A stretch of DNA of 64,000 nt from JAKPBU01 sp964425695. GTDB lineage: Bacteria > Pseudomonadota > Gammaproteobacteria > Xanthomonadales > Xanthomonadaceae. The translations under genes and the position numbers were made by a program. Location of the stretch: positions 1 to 64,000 of the forward strand of contig CAYRNF010000005.1 in assembly GCA_964425695.1 (NCBI GenBank), in the 5' to 3' direction. Within the stretch, counting starts at the first letter, position 1. Every line of letters begins with the position of its first letter. Below are positions 45,550 to 53,535 of this stretch, piece by piece. The notes under the pieces are model-generated. The model made no database searches and was not told the DNA's origin. It saw only the letters and a list, made by a program, of their open reading frames with translations.

Positions 45550-46021
45550 CGACAGCTTGGAACAACCCACATCCGATTCCGATCCGGGAATGCGCCGAGT
45601 GCTGGACGACCTGCTCTCGCGCGACGAGGACATTACCGCGCGGGCAGTTGCACGATTACATCCGCGAATCAATGCGGCGTCGTCGATCACCCGGAGCGCC
45701 GAACGCAGCCACATGCTTGCGCAGTATCAGGAGCGGCAAGCCGAGTTCCGTCGTTGGCGTGGCAGGCCGGGCAAGCTGTCCGGTGTTGCCGCGGCCAGCG
45801 CACTGGCAGATCGCGACGTGCGCATCGCCGAGCTCGAATCGCAGGTCGCCCTGCTCACGGCATCCCACGTCGCGATGATCCGCGCCGTCGGCGAACTGGG
45901 CGGCTTCAGCAAGTGGGCGCAGTTCTATGAGTCTTACCGCGGTACAAGGGATCAGCTGGCGCAGTTGGGCGCGCTGCCGGAGGCGACAGTGGAGTCGCTT
46001 CCACCGCGCAGGCCAAAGTAG
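45542..46021 (+). CDS. Small helical protein, fourth gene of the recombination operon (GinD-like)
   Basis: 159 residues, mostly charged alpha-helix (LADRDVRIAELESQVALL can form a coiled coil). Overlaps the third recombinase by eight bases, so it is made as part of the same set. In the GInt family a fourth small gene is required for recombination; assignment here rests on position and helical make-up, not on sequence motifs. C-terminal PPRRPK tail. Confidence 0.65.
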   Translation: MDNDSLEQPTSDSDPGMRRVLDDLLSRDEDITARAVARLHPRINAASSITRSAERSHMLAQYQERQAEFRRWRGRPGKLSGVAAASALADRDVRIAELESQVALLTASHVAMIRAVGELGGFSKWAQFYESYRGTRDQLAQLGALPEATVESLPPRRPK

Positions 46022-46026
46022 CCGGC

Positions 46027-46401
46027 CTACCCTGCCCCGCTTTTCCGCGCTCTGTTTCTTGATGCGCTGGTGGCCAGAGCTTTGAACACGGGCGCATGTT
46101 CTTTCAGAAAATCAGTCATCACATAGCGAAATCGGAACACTTCGGCCGATGCAGGTACGCCGAGTCTCTTGGTTATCGCAATCGCGTAAGCCGTTTGCGC
46201 TGCGGTGGGGGGCTTCAGATCGCTATCCAGGCAATCGATCAGTGAGGATTCGAGGAGGGCGCCAAGCTTCTGTCCGAAAGCCTCTCTGTCCTCGTCATTG
46301 CTCAAGCGCTCCCATTGCGCCCTGACCGTCTCCGGCGCGAGCGCTGAGGCTGTGATTTCGACCAGGAGGTCGGATTCGGTGTCGATGAGGAGCCAAGCCA
46401 T
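46027..46401 (-). CDS. Hypothetical protein divergent from XRE regulator
   Basis: Unrecognised 124-residue protein starting MAWLLIDTESDLLVEITASA. It looks cytoplasmic and helical, with a C-terminal basic stretch. It converges on ginD (6 bases apart) and faces the XRE gene across an 82-base gap containing a perfect palindrome. The pair could be a toxin/antitoxin-like or element-control unit; nothing in its residues proves it. ATG 46401 is preferred to starts that would lie in the operator. Confidence 0.55.
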   Translation of the reverse strand: MAWLLIDTESDLLVEITASALAPETVRAQWERLSNDEDREAFGQKLGALLESSLIDCLDSDLKPPTAAQTAYAIAITKRLGVPASAEVFRFRYVMTDFLKEHAPVFKALATSASRNRARKSGAG

Positions 46402-46423
46402 TGTCGGTGGCCAATCCGATATA

Positions 46424-46442
46424 TATATGTAGACTACATATA
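46424..46442. promoter_or_regulatory. Perfect 9-1-9 palindrome in divergent promoter region
   Basis: TATATGTAG-A-CTACATATA sits in an AT-rich intergenic segment between the 124-residue gene and the XRE gene. It resembles operators of small Cro/C-type regulators, whose C-boxes often contain TATGTAG or GACT cores. Binding by the adjacent XRE protein is inference. Confidence 0.65.
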
Positions 46443-46483
46443 AAGGCGTAGCTGTAGAAGTATCACATCCATAGCGTGCGCTC

Positions 46484-46708
46484 ATGGATGAGATATCGCT
46501 TCAGCGAAAGTTTGGGGGCGCGGTGCGCAAGCGTCGGCTGGCCTCGGGCCACAGCCAGGACACCTTTGCGGATGCCATCGGGATGCACCGGGCCTACTTC
46601 AGCTCCATTGAGCGAGGTGAGCGGAACATCACATTGCAGACGATGCGGCGCGTGGCCGAAGGGTTGAGAACCACTGTTGCTAGCTTGATGAGCGACGCAG
46701 GGATATAG
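46484..46708 (+). CDS. Small XRE-family regulator (Cro/controller type)
   Basis: 74 residues that are almost entirely one HTH domain: FGGAVRKRRLASGHSQDTFA, MHRAYFSSIERGERNITLQT, and MRRVAEGLRTTVASL. Such single-domain proteins are restriction-modification controllers or antitoxin-like repressors. No methylase or nuclease lies nearby. A partial second copy is at about 47157. Probably binds the palindrome upstream. Confidence 0.85.
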   Translation: MDEISLQRKFGGAVRKRRLASGHSQDTFADAIGMHRAYFSSIERGERNITLQTMRRVAEGLRTTVASLMSDAGI

Positions 46709-46821
46709 AACCGGTCCGCCGCCCTCGTAGCGGCGGACCGTGGTACATGAAGCGGGCCCCATTCGTTTGAACAGCAGAACCCTGTTCGATAAGTGGGTCG
46801 GCTGCCGACGTGGAGGATGAG

Positions 46822-47097
46822 ATGACCTACACCTATGACCAGGTGCTGGGCTACGAAGTGGCCCGCGAACTGATCAATTCGCACATTGCCGATTGCTCAG
46901 CGGAAATTAGCGATGAAGAAGCTAGGGCCAAACCCAGCGTTGATCGACTGGCCGAGATACACCGCCGGCAGATCGAGTTGGTTTTGGAGCGCGAAGCGCT
47001 GGATATGAAGGACGATGTGGCTGTCAGCCACGTCGTGGCCAAGTACAGGCGCATACCGGCTTCATCAGAAGCCCCACCAGAATTTCACTGGCAGTGA
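46822..47097 (+). CDS. Small hypothetical protein
   Basis: 91 residues, helical and acidic (MTYTYDQVLGYEVARELINS). A GGAGG five bases before ATG 46822 supports this start over the GTG at 46810. No family recognised. It lies between the XRE gene and the decayed XRE copy. Confidence 0.55.
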   Translation: MTYTYDQVLGYEVARELINSHIADCSAEISDEEARAKPSVDRLAEIHRRQIELVLEREALDMKDDVAVSHVVAKYRRIPASSEAPPEFHWQ

Positions 47098-47156
47098 TGC
47101 AAGACGCCTTGGTTGGCCCGCTGTAGCCGGGCTCTCCGCTCCTTCCACCAAGGGCT

Positions 47157-47261
47157 TACTTCAACTCCATCGAACGGGGCGAGCGAAACGTCACCCTGCA
47201 GACTATGCGAAGGGTCGCGGAAGGCCTCGGAACCACGGTGACTGGCTTGATGAGTGACGCA
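47157..47261 (+). pseudogene. Fragment of a second XRE regulator
   Basis: Only the C-terminal half of an XRE domain remains: the translation from 47157 begins YFNSIERGERNVTLQTMRRV and matches the regulator at 46484 from its Tyr38 in 30 of 35 residues. There is no start codon or N-terminal half. It indicates an old duplication or recombination within the island. Confidence 0.75.
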
Positions 47262-47263
47262 AG

Positions 47264-47720
47264 GAACAGCGCGAGCAGGAGCAGCGCCGGCACGAACAGC
47301 AGTTGCAGGAGCTGCAGGTTGCCCTGCGGCAAGCCAACGAAGCGCTGAACGCGAAAAACCATGAGTTACTGCAGCTCAACCGCGACAACGTCCATTTTCT
47401 CGAACTCAATGGCCGCCTGGATCAGGAGGTTCGCAAAGTCCGCGCCGACGCAAAGGATCAACAGCAAGAGTTGGACGCGCTGCGGCTGCTCGCTGCCGAG
47501 CACACGGCGCTGCAGGTGCGCTGCGCAGGACGCGCTGCATATGGAGAGACTGCAGGCCGAGTTGGGATGCGCGTCCGATGCGTTGTCGCAGGAACGCGCT
47601 CTGCGACAGCAGACCGAGGCCGAGACGCTAGCGCTGCGCGCACGGCTGGACGCTACGGAGGCGGTATTCGCTCGTCTGCGCCCGGCTGTAGCTGCCACGA
47701 TGGCGACAGATACCGAGTGA
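47264..47720 (+). pseudogene. Truncated, frameshifted coiled-coil gene (KfrA-like plasmid protein)
   Basis: The translation is a long coiled coil (for example ANEALNAKNHELLQLNRDNV, then ERALRQQTEAETLALRARLD) like the tail of KfrA-type plasmid DNA-binding proteins. The N-terminal DNA-binding region is missing. A frame change near 47517-47540 splits it: LDALRLLAAEHTALQVR in one frame and QDALHMERLQAELG in another. It fuses directly to the XRE fragment. Confidence 0.6.
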
Positions 47721-47757
47721 AAGCGCGGCGCGGGGCCATTAATGCGCGAAAAGCCGT

Positions 47758-47776
47758 GGTTCACACGCCGTGAACC
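47758..47776. promoter_or_regulatory. Inverted repeat upstream of copL
   Basis: GGTTCAC-ACGCC-GTGAACC, a 7+5+7 inverted repeat 32 bases before the copL start. TAAAAT (47796-47801) is a good -10 box six bases before the ATG, so the message may be leaderless. No match to the CueR dyad, which suggests another regulator. Confidence 0.5.
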
Positions 47777-47807
47777 CGTTGCGCCTTAAGCAGGGTAAAA
47801 TTCCCCC

Positions 47808-48227
47808 ATGACACCAGCTGCAACCCTGCTGCGCCTGCTGCTCAGCCTGATCCTGATTTTCAACGGGATTGGCGGAGCCTTCGCGGGTGCGCAAATGCAG
47901 TTGCAGCACGCGCACCCGGACCAGCCGACAGTCACTGCCGAAGCAACCGCCAATGTCCACGCGGGTATGCCGGAATGCGATGAAAGCATAGAGCAAACCC
48001 AACCGGCGCCTGCTGCAATTGATCTGGCGTCGTCACCGGATGAAGCAGTACCGGCGTGCTGCGAGAACATGGTGTGCGACTGTGCCTGCGCTCAACACGG
48101 CTCGGCTATGGTCACCGTGTCTCGCATTGCGCTGACCATGCATGGGCATGCTTCTGCCTTGCATCCGCTGACGGTCGGCCACGTCGCCCCCGCCTTGCCC
48201 CGCCTGATTCGACCTCCGATCAGCTAA
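47808..48227 (+). CDS. copL: CopL-family metal-binding regulatory protein
   Basis: 139-residue exported protein with a signal peptide (LLSLILIFNGIGGAFAGA). A Cys-rich cluster near the middle (PACCENMVCDCACAQHG) and scattered His/Met fit metal binding. In Xanthomonas, CopL precedes copAB and is required for copper-inducible expression of them; gene order here is the same. Mechanism is not settled by sequence. The start is ATG 47808, six bases past a -10 box. Confidence 0.82.
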   Translation: MTPAATLLRLLLSLILIFNGIGGAFAGAQMQLQHAHPDQPTVTAEATANVHAGMPECDESIEQTQPAPAAIDLASSPDEAVPACCENMVCDCACAQHGSAMVTVSRIALTMHGHASALHPLTVGHVAPALPRLIRPPIS

Positions 48228-48234
48228 GCGTCTG

Positions 48235-48289
48235 GGGCGCCGCTAGCTAGGCGCCCTGTTCCTGCGTGCTTCCTCCCCGCATCGGCGGG
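48235..48289 (+). promoter_or_regulatory. Two hairpins in the copL-copA leader
   Basis: GGGCGCC-8-GGCGCCC (48235-48256) and CCCGC-ATCG-GCGGG (48276-48289) lie between copL and copA. The first directly follows the copL stop. Neither ends in a proper T-run. They could act as attenuator or mRNA-processing elements coupling copL translation to copA. Confidence 0.45.
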
Positions 48290-48350
48290 TGAGACGCCGC
48301 ACGGTCTCCGGCATCGGTAGATGCCTCTCAAGACGCAATCGGAGTTTTCC

Positions 48351-50246
48351 ATGTCCTTTCCGTTCACCGGCTTCGAGCCGGTCGCGCCGTCGCGGCGGCG
48401 CTTCATTCAGGGCCTTGCTGCTGGCGGCGCAATCGCCGGTCTCGGCCTGTGGCCCAAGCCAGTCTGGGCGGTGCAATCGCTCGGCCAGAAAAGCGTGCTC
48501 GCCGGCACCGAATTCGACCTCGCCATCGGCGAGACGCCGCTCAACTTTACCGGCGCCACCCGCACCGGCATCACCGTCAATGGCTCGGTGCCGGCGCCGC
48601 TGTTGCGCTGGCGCGAGGGCGACACGGTCAATTTGCGGGTATCCAACACGCTGCCGGAGGACTCCATCCACGGCCACCAGACTTCGATCCACTGGCACGG
48701 CATTCTGTTGCCCGCCAACATGGATGGCGTGCCAGGATTGAGCTTCGACGGCATCAATCGCGGTGAAACGTATCCGTACCGCTTCGACGTGATCCAGAAC
48801 GGCACGTACTGGTACCACAGCCATTCCGCATTCCAGGAGCAGGCCGGCGTGTATGGCGCGATCGTGATCGACGCGCTGGAGCCCGAACCGTTCCGCTACG
48901 ACCGCGATTACGTGGTCTTGCTGAGCGACTGGACCGACCTGGATCCGACCGTGTTGTTCAGCCGACTCAAGAAGATGTCCGACTACGACAACTTCGCCAA
49001 GCTCACCGTGGGCGACTGGGTCGATGACGTGCAGGAGCACGGCCTGGCGGCCACCCTGCAGCACCGCAAGATGTGGGGCGAGATGCGGATGACGCCGACC
49101 GACCTGTCGGACGTCAACGGCAACACCTACACCTACCTGCTCAATGGCACCACCGCGCTGGGTAACTGGACGGGAATATTCCAATCCGGTGAAAAGGTGC
49201 GGTTGCGTTTCATTAACGGCTCGTCGATGACCCATTTCGACGTGCGCATCCCCGGTCTGAAGATGACCGTGGTCGCCGCCGACGGCCAGTACGTGCGGCC
49301 GGTGCTGGTCGACGAGTTCCGCATCGCCACGGCTGAAACCTTCGACGTGATTGTCGAGCCGACCGGCCAGGATGCGTTCACCATTTTCGCGCAGGACCTG
49401 GGACGCACCGGTTATGTCAGCGGCACGCTGGCGGTGCGCGACGGCCTGCGCGCGCCGGTGCCACCGGTCGATCCCAAACCGATCCTGACGATGGACGACA
49501 TGGGGCATGGCGGCATGGGCGGTGGCGGTCACGACATGTCGTCGATGTCCAACGCTTCCATGGCAAGCATGGATCACAGCGGCATGGACATGAGCGGCGC
49601 TCAGGCGACCAGCTCTGCTGACATGGCCGGCAGGGACCATAGTGGCCACGACATGTCCTCCATGGGCGCCGGCGCGATGGCCGGCGGAAGCATGGCGGGG
49701 ATGGACCACGGCGCCGGCGGCATGCAGCAGCACCCCGCCAGCGAGACCGACAACCCGCTGGTCGACATGCAGACCATGGCCCCGACCGCGAAGCTCGACG
49801 ACCCCGGCATCGGCCTGCGCGACAACGGCCGCCGCGTGCTGACCTACGCCGACCTCAAGAGCACCTTTTCCGATCCCGACGGTCGCGCGCCCGGTCGCAC
49901 CATCGAGCTGCACCTGACCGGTCACATGGAGCGCTTCGCGTGGTCGTTCGACGGCATCAAGTTCTCTTCGGCCGAACCGCTGGTGCTCAAGTACGGGGAG
50001 CGCGTGCGCATCGTGCTGGTCAACGACACGATGATGACCCACCCGATCCACCTACACGGCATGTGGAGCGACCTGGAGGACGCTGACGGCAACTTCATGG
50101 TCCGCAAACACACCATCGACATGCCGCCTGGCAGTCGTCGCACCTATCGCGTGCGCGCCGACGCGCTCGGCCGCTGGGCCTACCACTGCCACCTGCTGTA
50201 CCACATGGAAGCCGGCATGTTCCGCGAAGTGCGGGTGGAGGAATGA
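48351..50246 (+). CDS. copA: Multicopper oxidase CopA (island copy)
   Basis: 631-residue periplasmic multicopper oxidase with a Tat signal (SRRRFIQGLAAGGAIAGL). Copper motifs are SIHWHG, YWYHSHSAFQEQ, HPIHLHGMW and YHCHLLYHMEAGMF. A Met/His-rich insert between about residues 380 and 470 (repeats like MDHSGMDMSG and GGSMAGMDHG) likely collects copper. GGAG is seven bases before ATG 48351. Related to, but distinct from, the chromosomal CopA at 37991. Confidence 0.96.
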   Translation: MSFPFTGFEPVAPSRRRFIQGLAAGGAIAGLGLWPKPVWAVQSLGQKSVLAGTEFDLAIGETPLNFTGATRTGITVNGSVPAPLLRWREGDTVNLRVSNTLPEDSIHGHQTSIHWHGILLPANMDGVPGLSFDGINRGETYPYRFDVIQNGTYWYHSHSAFQEQAGVYGAIVIDALEPEPFRYDRDYVVLLSDWTDLDPTVLFSRLKKMSDYDNFAKLTVGDWVDDVQEHGLAATLQHRKMWGEMRMTPTDLSDVNGNTYTYLLNGTTALGNWTGIFQSGEKVRLRFINGSSMTHFDVRIPGLKMTVVAADGQYVRPVLVDEFRIATAETFDVIVEPTGQDAFTIFAQDLGRTGYVSGTLAVRDGLRAPVPPVDPKPILTMDDMGHGGMGGGGHDMSSMSNASMASMDHSGMDMSGAQATSSADMAGRDHSGHDMSSMGAGAMAGGSMAGMDHGAGGMQQHPASETDNPLVDMQTMAPTAKLDDPGIGLRDNGRRVLTYADLKSTFSDPDGRAPGRTIELHLTGHMERFAWSFDGIKFSSAEPLVLKYGERVRIVLVNDTMMTHPIHLHGMWSDLEDADGNFMVRKHTIDMPPGSRRTYRVRADALGRWAYHCHLLYHMEAGMFREVRVEE

Positions 50247-51463
50247 ACGCCATGAAATTGATAGCTGCCACCACACGCGCCCGCACGCTAGGCCTTGCGA
50301 TCTCGATCGCGCTGGGCGCTTTGTCCGCACCCGCCCTTGCGCAGGAAATGGACCATTCAAAGATGCAGATGCCGGCGCCGAAACCAGCCCCTGCGGTCCG
50401 CAAGCCAGCGCCGAAGCCGAAGTCGTCAACAGCCCCGACCGCCACGCCGAAGCCAGCGGTCGATCCGCTTGCCGGTCATGTCATGCAGGCGCCAAAACCC
50501 ACACCCAAACCCAAACCCAAAGCCAAACCGGCCCCGGCCCAAGCCACTGCGGTCGACCACTCCGCGATGGGTCACGACATGGCGCCCACGGAACCCACAG
50601 AGGCGATGGACCACTCGGCAATGGGTCACGACATGCCGCCCGACGAGCCAACCAAGCAAAAGGATCACTCCGCCATGGGGCACGACATGGAAGGCATGAC
50701 GGCGGAAGAGCATGCCGGCATGCAAGGACAGGATTTGCCGGCGAACGCCACGCCACGCGAACCTATTCCCGCAGTGACCGATGCGGATCGCGTCGCAGCC
50801 TTCCCCGACGTCGCCGGACACACCGTTCACGACGACGGCGTGCATTGGTTTGCGCTGCTCAACCGGCTCGAAACCTGGGACGCGGATGAAGGCGACGCCT
50901 TCGGCTGGGAAGGCACCGGCTGGATCGGCACCGATCTCGACCGGGTGTGGATCCGCAGCGAGGGCGAGTCGATCGACGGCAGCATCGAGTCGGCCGATGT
51001 CGAAGTGCTTTACGGCCGCGCGATCGCCCGGTGGTGGGATGCGGTGGTCGGAGTCCGCCACGATTTCGGCGAGGACCCTTCGCAGACCTTCGCCGCGGTC
51101 GGCGTGATGGGCTTGGCGCCGTATATGTTCGAGGTCTCGGCTACCGCCTATCTCGGCGAGTCGGGCCAGTTCGGTGCGAATGTCGAAGCCGAGTACGAGA
51201 CGCTGTTCACCAACCGCCTGATCCTGCAATCGCTGGTCGAGGCCGATGTCTGGGGCAAGGACGATCCGCGTCGCGGCATCGGTTCGGGCCTGAGCAAGAT
51301 CGAGGCCGGCTTCCGCCTGCGCTACGAGTTCACCCGCCAGTTCGCGCCGTACATCGGTGTCGTGCGTGAGCGGGTGTTTGGCGGCACTGCCGATCTTCGA
51401 CGCGTGCAAGGCGGAGACATCGACGACACCCGTGTCGTAGTCGGCCTGCGCACCTGGTTCTGA
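50243..51463 (+). CDS. copB: Copper resistance outer-membrane protein CopB (island copy)
   Basis: 406 residues, with signal peptide (LAISIALGALSAPALAQ), a Pro/Lys-rich segment (KPAPAVRKPAPKPKSS), three copies of DHSAMGHDM spaced over about 40 residues, and a C-terminal barrel ending FAPYIGVVRERVFGGTADLR and VVVGLRTWF. Overlaps copA by four bases. The repeat segment makes it longer than the chromosomal CopB. Confidence 0.94.
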   Translation: MNAMKLIAATTRARTLGLAISIALGALSAPALAQEMDHSKMQMPAPKPAPAVRKPAPKPKSSTAPTATPKPAVDPLAGHVMQAPKPTPKPKPKAKPAPAQATAVDHSAMGHDMAPTEPTEAMDHSAMGHDMPPDEPTKQKDHSAMGHDMEGMTAEEHAGMQGQDLPANATPREPIPAVTDADRVAAFPDVAGHTVHDDGVHWFALLNRLETWDADEGDAFGWEGTGWIGTDLDRVWIRSEGESIDGSIESADVEVLYGRAIARWWDAVVGVRHDFGEDPSQTFAAVGVMGLAPYMFEVSATAYLGESGQFGANVEAEYETLFTNRLILQSLVEADVWGKDDPRRGIGSGLSKIEAGFRLRYEFTRQFAPYIGVVRERVFGGTADLRRVQGGDIDDTRVVVGLRTWF

Positions 51464-51483
51464 CAAAAAAGGGGATCAACATC

Positions 51484-52347
51484 ATGGCGTTCGTGACACG
51501 TAAAACACTGGTCACCCTGGCCGCACTTCCCGTTGTCGTCGTGCTGGCCATCGGCGGCTACGTCTGGTCGGGCTCGTACAACGTCGGTGCCGATGACCCC
51601 CACACCGGGCCGGTCTACGCGGTACTGGAGACTGTGCGCGACCGTTCCATCGCGACCCGGGCGAGCAGGCTGCAGGTGCCCGGCGATCTGCAGGATCCGG
51701 CGCGCATCACCCAGGGCGCCGGCAACTACAACGCGATGTGCATGGGCTGCCACCTCGCCCCGGGCATGGCGGCCACCGAAATGAGTCGAGGCCTTTATCC
51801 GGCCCCACCCGACCTGAGCAAAGATACCGTGGAGGCGGCCGCGGCGTTCTGGGTGATCAAGCACGGCATCAAGGCCTCGGGCATGCCTGCATGGGGCGAA
51901 AGCATGGCCGACGAGTACGTCTGGAACATGGCCGCGTTCCTGCAGGAGCTGCCCAAGCTCAGCCCCGAGCAGTACCAGGCGATGGTGGCCAGCAGCGGCG
52001 GACACGACCACGGCGGCGGTGAAACCGAGCCGCATGCCCATGCCGAAGGCACTCCGGCCAACCATCACGTCACGCCGACGGAAGGCATGCCGACCGACAA
52101 ATCCGCGCCGCATGCCCACCCCCCTGGCACGCCCGCCCATGACGACACACCGGCCGATCCCCATGCCGGCATGGACATGGGCTCCGATGCCGCCGAGGCA
52201 AGCCAGTCACACCCGCATCCGCCCGGCACGCCGGCTGACCATCATGGGCCAGCAGCATCGGCTGAGTCTGCGGAGACGCCGGCTCCGCCCGCGCCTCCAA
52301 CCGACACCACGACCGAAGCCGACGACGGTCACAAGCACCAGCACTGA
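51484..52347 (+). CDS. copM: c-type cytochrome with His-rich tail (CopM-like)
   Basis: 287 residues. An N-terminal membrane anchor (LAALPVVVVLAIGGYVW), one heme site C86-x-x-C89-H90 (CMGCH) and a likely axial Met near MPAWGES. The last 120 residues are His/Pro-rich, with three copies of H-x-H-x-x-G-T-P-A-x-x-x (184-195, 210-221, 243-254), which can bind copper. In Xanthomonas copLABMG, copM occupies this place; the symbol is by position. Periplasmic. Confidence 0.78.
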   Translation: MAFVTRKTLVTLAALPVVVVLAIGGYVWSGSYNVGADDPHTGPVYAVLETVRDRSIATRASRLQVPGDLQDPARITQGAGNYNAMCMGCHLAPGMAATEMSRGLYPAPPDLSKDTVEAAAAFWVIKHGIKASGMPAWGESMADEYVWNMAAFLQELPKLSPEQYQAMVASSGGHDHGGGETEPHAHAEGTPANHHVTPTEGMPTDKSAPHAHPPGTPAHDDTPADPHAGMDMGSDAAEASQSHPHPPGTPADHHGPAASAESAETPAPPAPPTDTTTEADDGHKHQH

Positions 52348-52380
52348 CCCAGCAACCCCTCGAACAGGACACCGGCCACC

Positions 52381-52902
52381 ATGAAAACCACCACTCATCT
52401 GCTTGCGATCGCCGTGTCCTTCGCCATCGCATCCTCGGCACTCGCACAAACGCCGCCAACCGCTACTGAGCAGTCGCACGCGGCCGATCAGCCCGCGGTT
52501 GCATCGACCATCGATGTGGCGGCGGGGGCGGAAGCCGCGGTAGCCGTGACCGATGCCTTCGGCAAGGCATTGGCCGCGGCCGACTTCGATGAGGTCGAAA
52601 CGCTGCTGGATCCGGCCGTAATCATTCTCGAAACTGGTGGCGCCGAGCGCAGCCGCAGCGAATATCTGAGCCATCACGCCCGATCCGATGCGAAATTCCT
52701 CGCCGGCAGCCACTCCACGTTATCCCGACGCATCGCCAGGCTCGACGGCGACACCGTCTGGGTCGCTAGCGAGAGCGAATTGCACGCCAGCAAGGACGGC
52801 AAGCCGATGACTTTGCTCAGCACTGAAACTATGGTGCTGAACAACACTCCGGCCGGCTGGAAGATCGTCCACATCCACTGGTCTTCGCGACCGAAGAAGT
52901 GA
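52381..52902 (+). CDS. Exported NTF2/SnoaL-like protein
   Basis: 173 residues: signal peptide (LAIAVSFAIASSALAQ) and an NTF2-like fold pattern, with FGKALAAADFDEVETLLDPA and the terminal GWKIVHIHWSSR common to DUF4440-type ketosteroid-isomerase relatives. Role in copper resistance is unknown, but it sits inside the operon between the cytochrome and the DUF411 gene, whose ATG starts 11 bases after its stop. Confidence 0.7.
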   Translation: MKTTTHLLAIAVSFAIASSALAQTPPTATEQSHAADQPAVASTIDVAAGAEAAVAVTDAFGKALAAADFDEVETLLDPAVIILETGGAERSRSEYLSHHARSDAKFLAGSHSTLSRRIARLDGDTVWVASESELHASKDGKPMTLLSTETMVLNNTPAGWKIVHIHWSSRPKK

Positions 52903-52913
52903 GGGAAGCATCG

Positions 52914-53474
52914 ATGAAACAGAACGCCATCGCTATCGCCGCACTCGCGCTGGCCGCAACCGCGCTGACGGCATGCGCGCGAACGCCGCAGCCTACGACG
53001 ACGCAGACCGATCCAGCAGCCGTCGCCGTCGCGCCGCAACCTGCAGTCGCCGTTGCCACCGCAGACGCCGAGCCAATACCCGCTTCGCCAACGCTCGCGC
53101 GAATGGTGGTGCACAAAAGCGCCAGTTGCGGCTGTTGCAGTCTCTGGGTCGACCACGTGCGCGATGCCGGTTTCGAGGTCGAAGTGCGTGACATCGACAA
53201 CCTCCATCCGGTCAAGGAACGCCTGGGCGTCCCCCTGGGCAAGGGCTCGTGCCACACCGTCGAAGTGGGTGGCTATTTCGTCGAAGGCCACGTGCCGGCC
53301 GAGAACATCAAACGCCTGCTGGCACAGAAGCCTGACGCCAGGGGGCTGGTGCTACCCGGCATGCCGGCCGGTTCGCCGGGCATGGAAATGCCCGACGGCC
53401 GCACGCAGGCTTACACGGTGGAGCTCGTCAGTCACGACGGCACCACCACGGCCTTCGCGCAGCACAGCCGATAA
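52914..53474 (+). CDS. copG: DUF411 copper-binding lipoprotein (CopG-like)
   Basis: 186 residues, lipoprotein signal ending LTACAR. The DUF411 core follows: VVHKSASCGCCSLWVDHVRD with a C-x-C-C metal site, LGVPLGKGSCHTVEVGGYFVEGHVPAE, and LVLPGMPAGSPGMEMP. ATG 52914 has GAGGGAAG upstream. In Pseudomonas and Xanthomonas cop loci, copG belongs to this family and is thought to handle Cu in the periplasm. Confidence 0.85.
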   Translation: MKQNAIAIAALALAATALTACARTPQPTTTQTDPAAVAVAPQPAVAVATADAEPIPASPTLARMVVHKSASCGCCSLWVDHVRDAGFEVEVRDIDNLHPVKERLGVPLGKGSCHTVEVGGYFVEGHVPAENIKRLLAQKPDARGLVLPGMPAGSPGMEMPDGRTQAYTVELVSHDGTTTAFAQHSR

Positions 53475-53535
53475 TCGAACAGGGGCGGTGATGCGGGCGC
53501 GCCGGTTCTCGCCCGTCGAATGAAAGGAAACTCCG

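Larger units (their letters stand above)
40323..46021 (+). mobile_element. GInt-like integrative element: left end and ginABCD recombination module
   Basis: Four tightly packed plus-strand genes (441, 503, 777 and 159 codons) with 16-base or smaller gaps or overlaps: three tyrosine recombinases and one helical protein, the arrangement reported for GInt islands. Tn554 and RIT trios are alternatives, but their third or second genes differ. Base composition is clearly lower in GC than the neighbours. A palindrome CATAAT-CTGC-ATTATG (40340-40355), flanked by GTAC on both sides, lies just before the first start codon and could be the attachment core. The cargo probably extends beyond 57000; the right end was not found. 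Confidence 0.7.
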
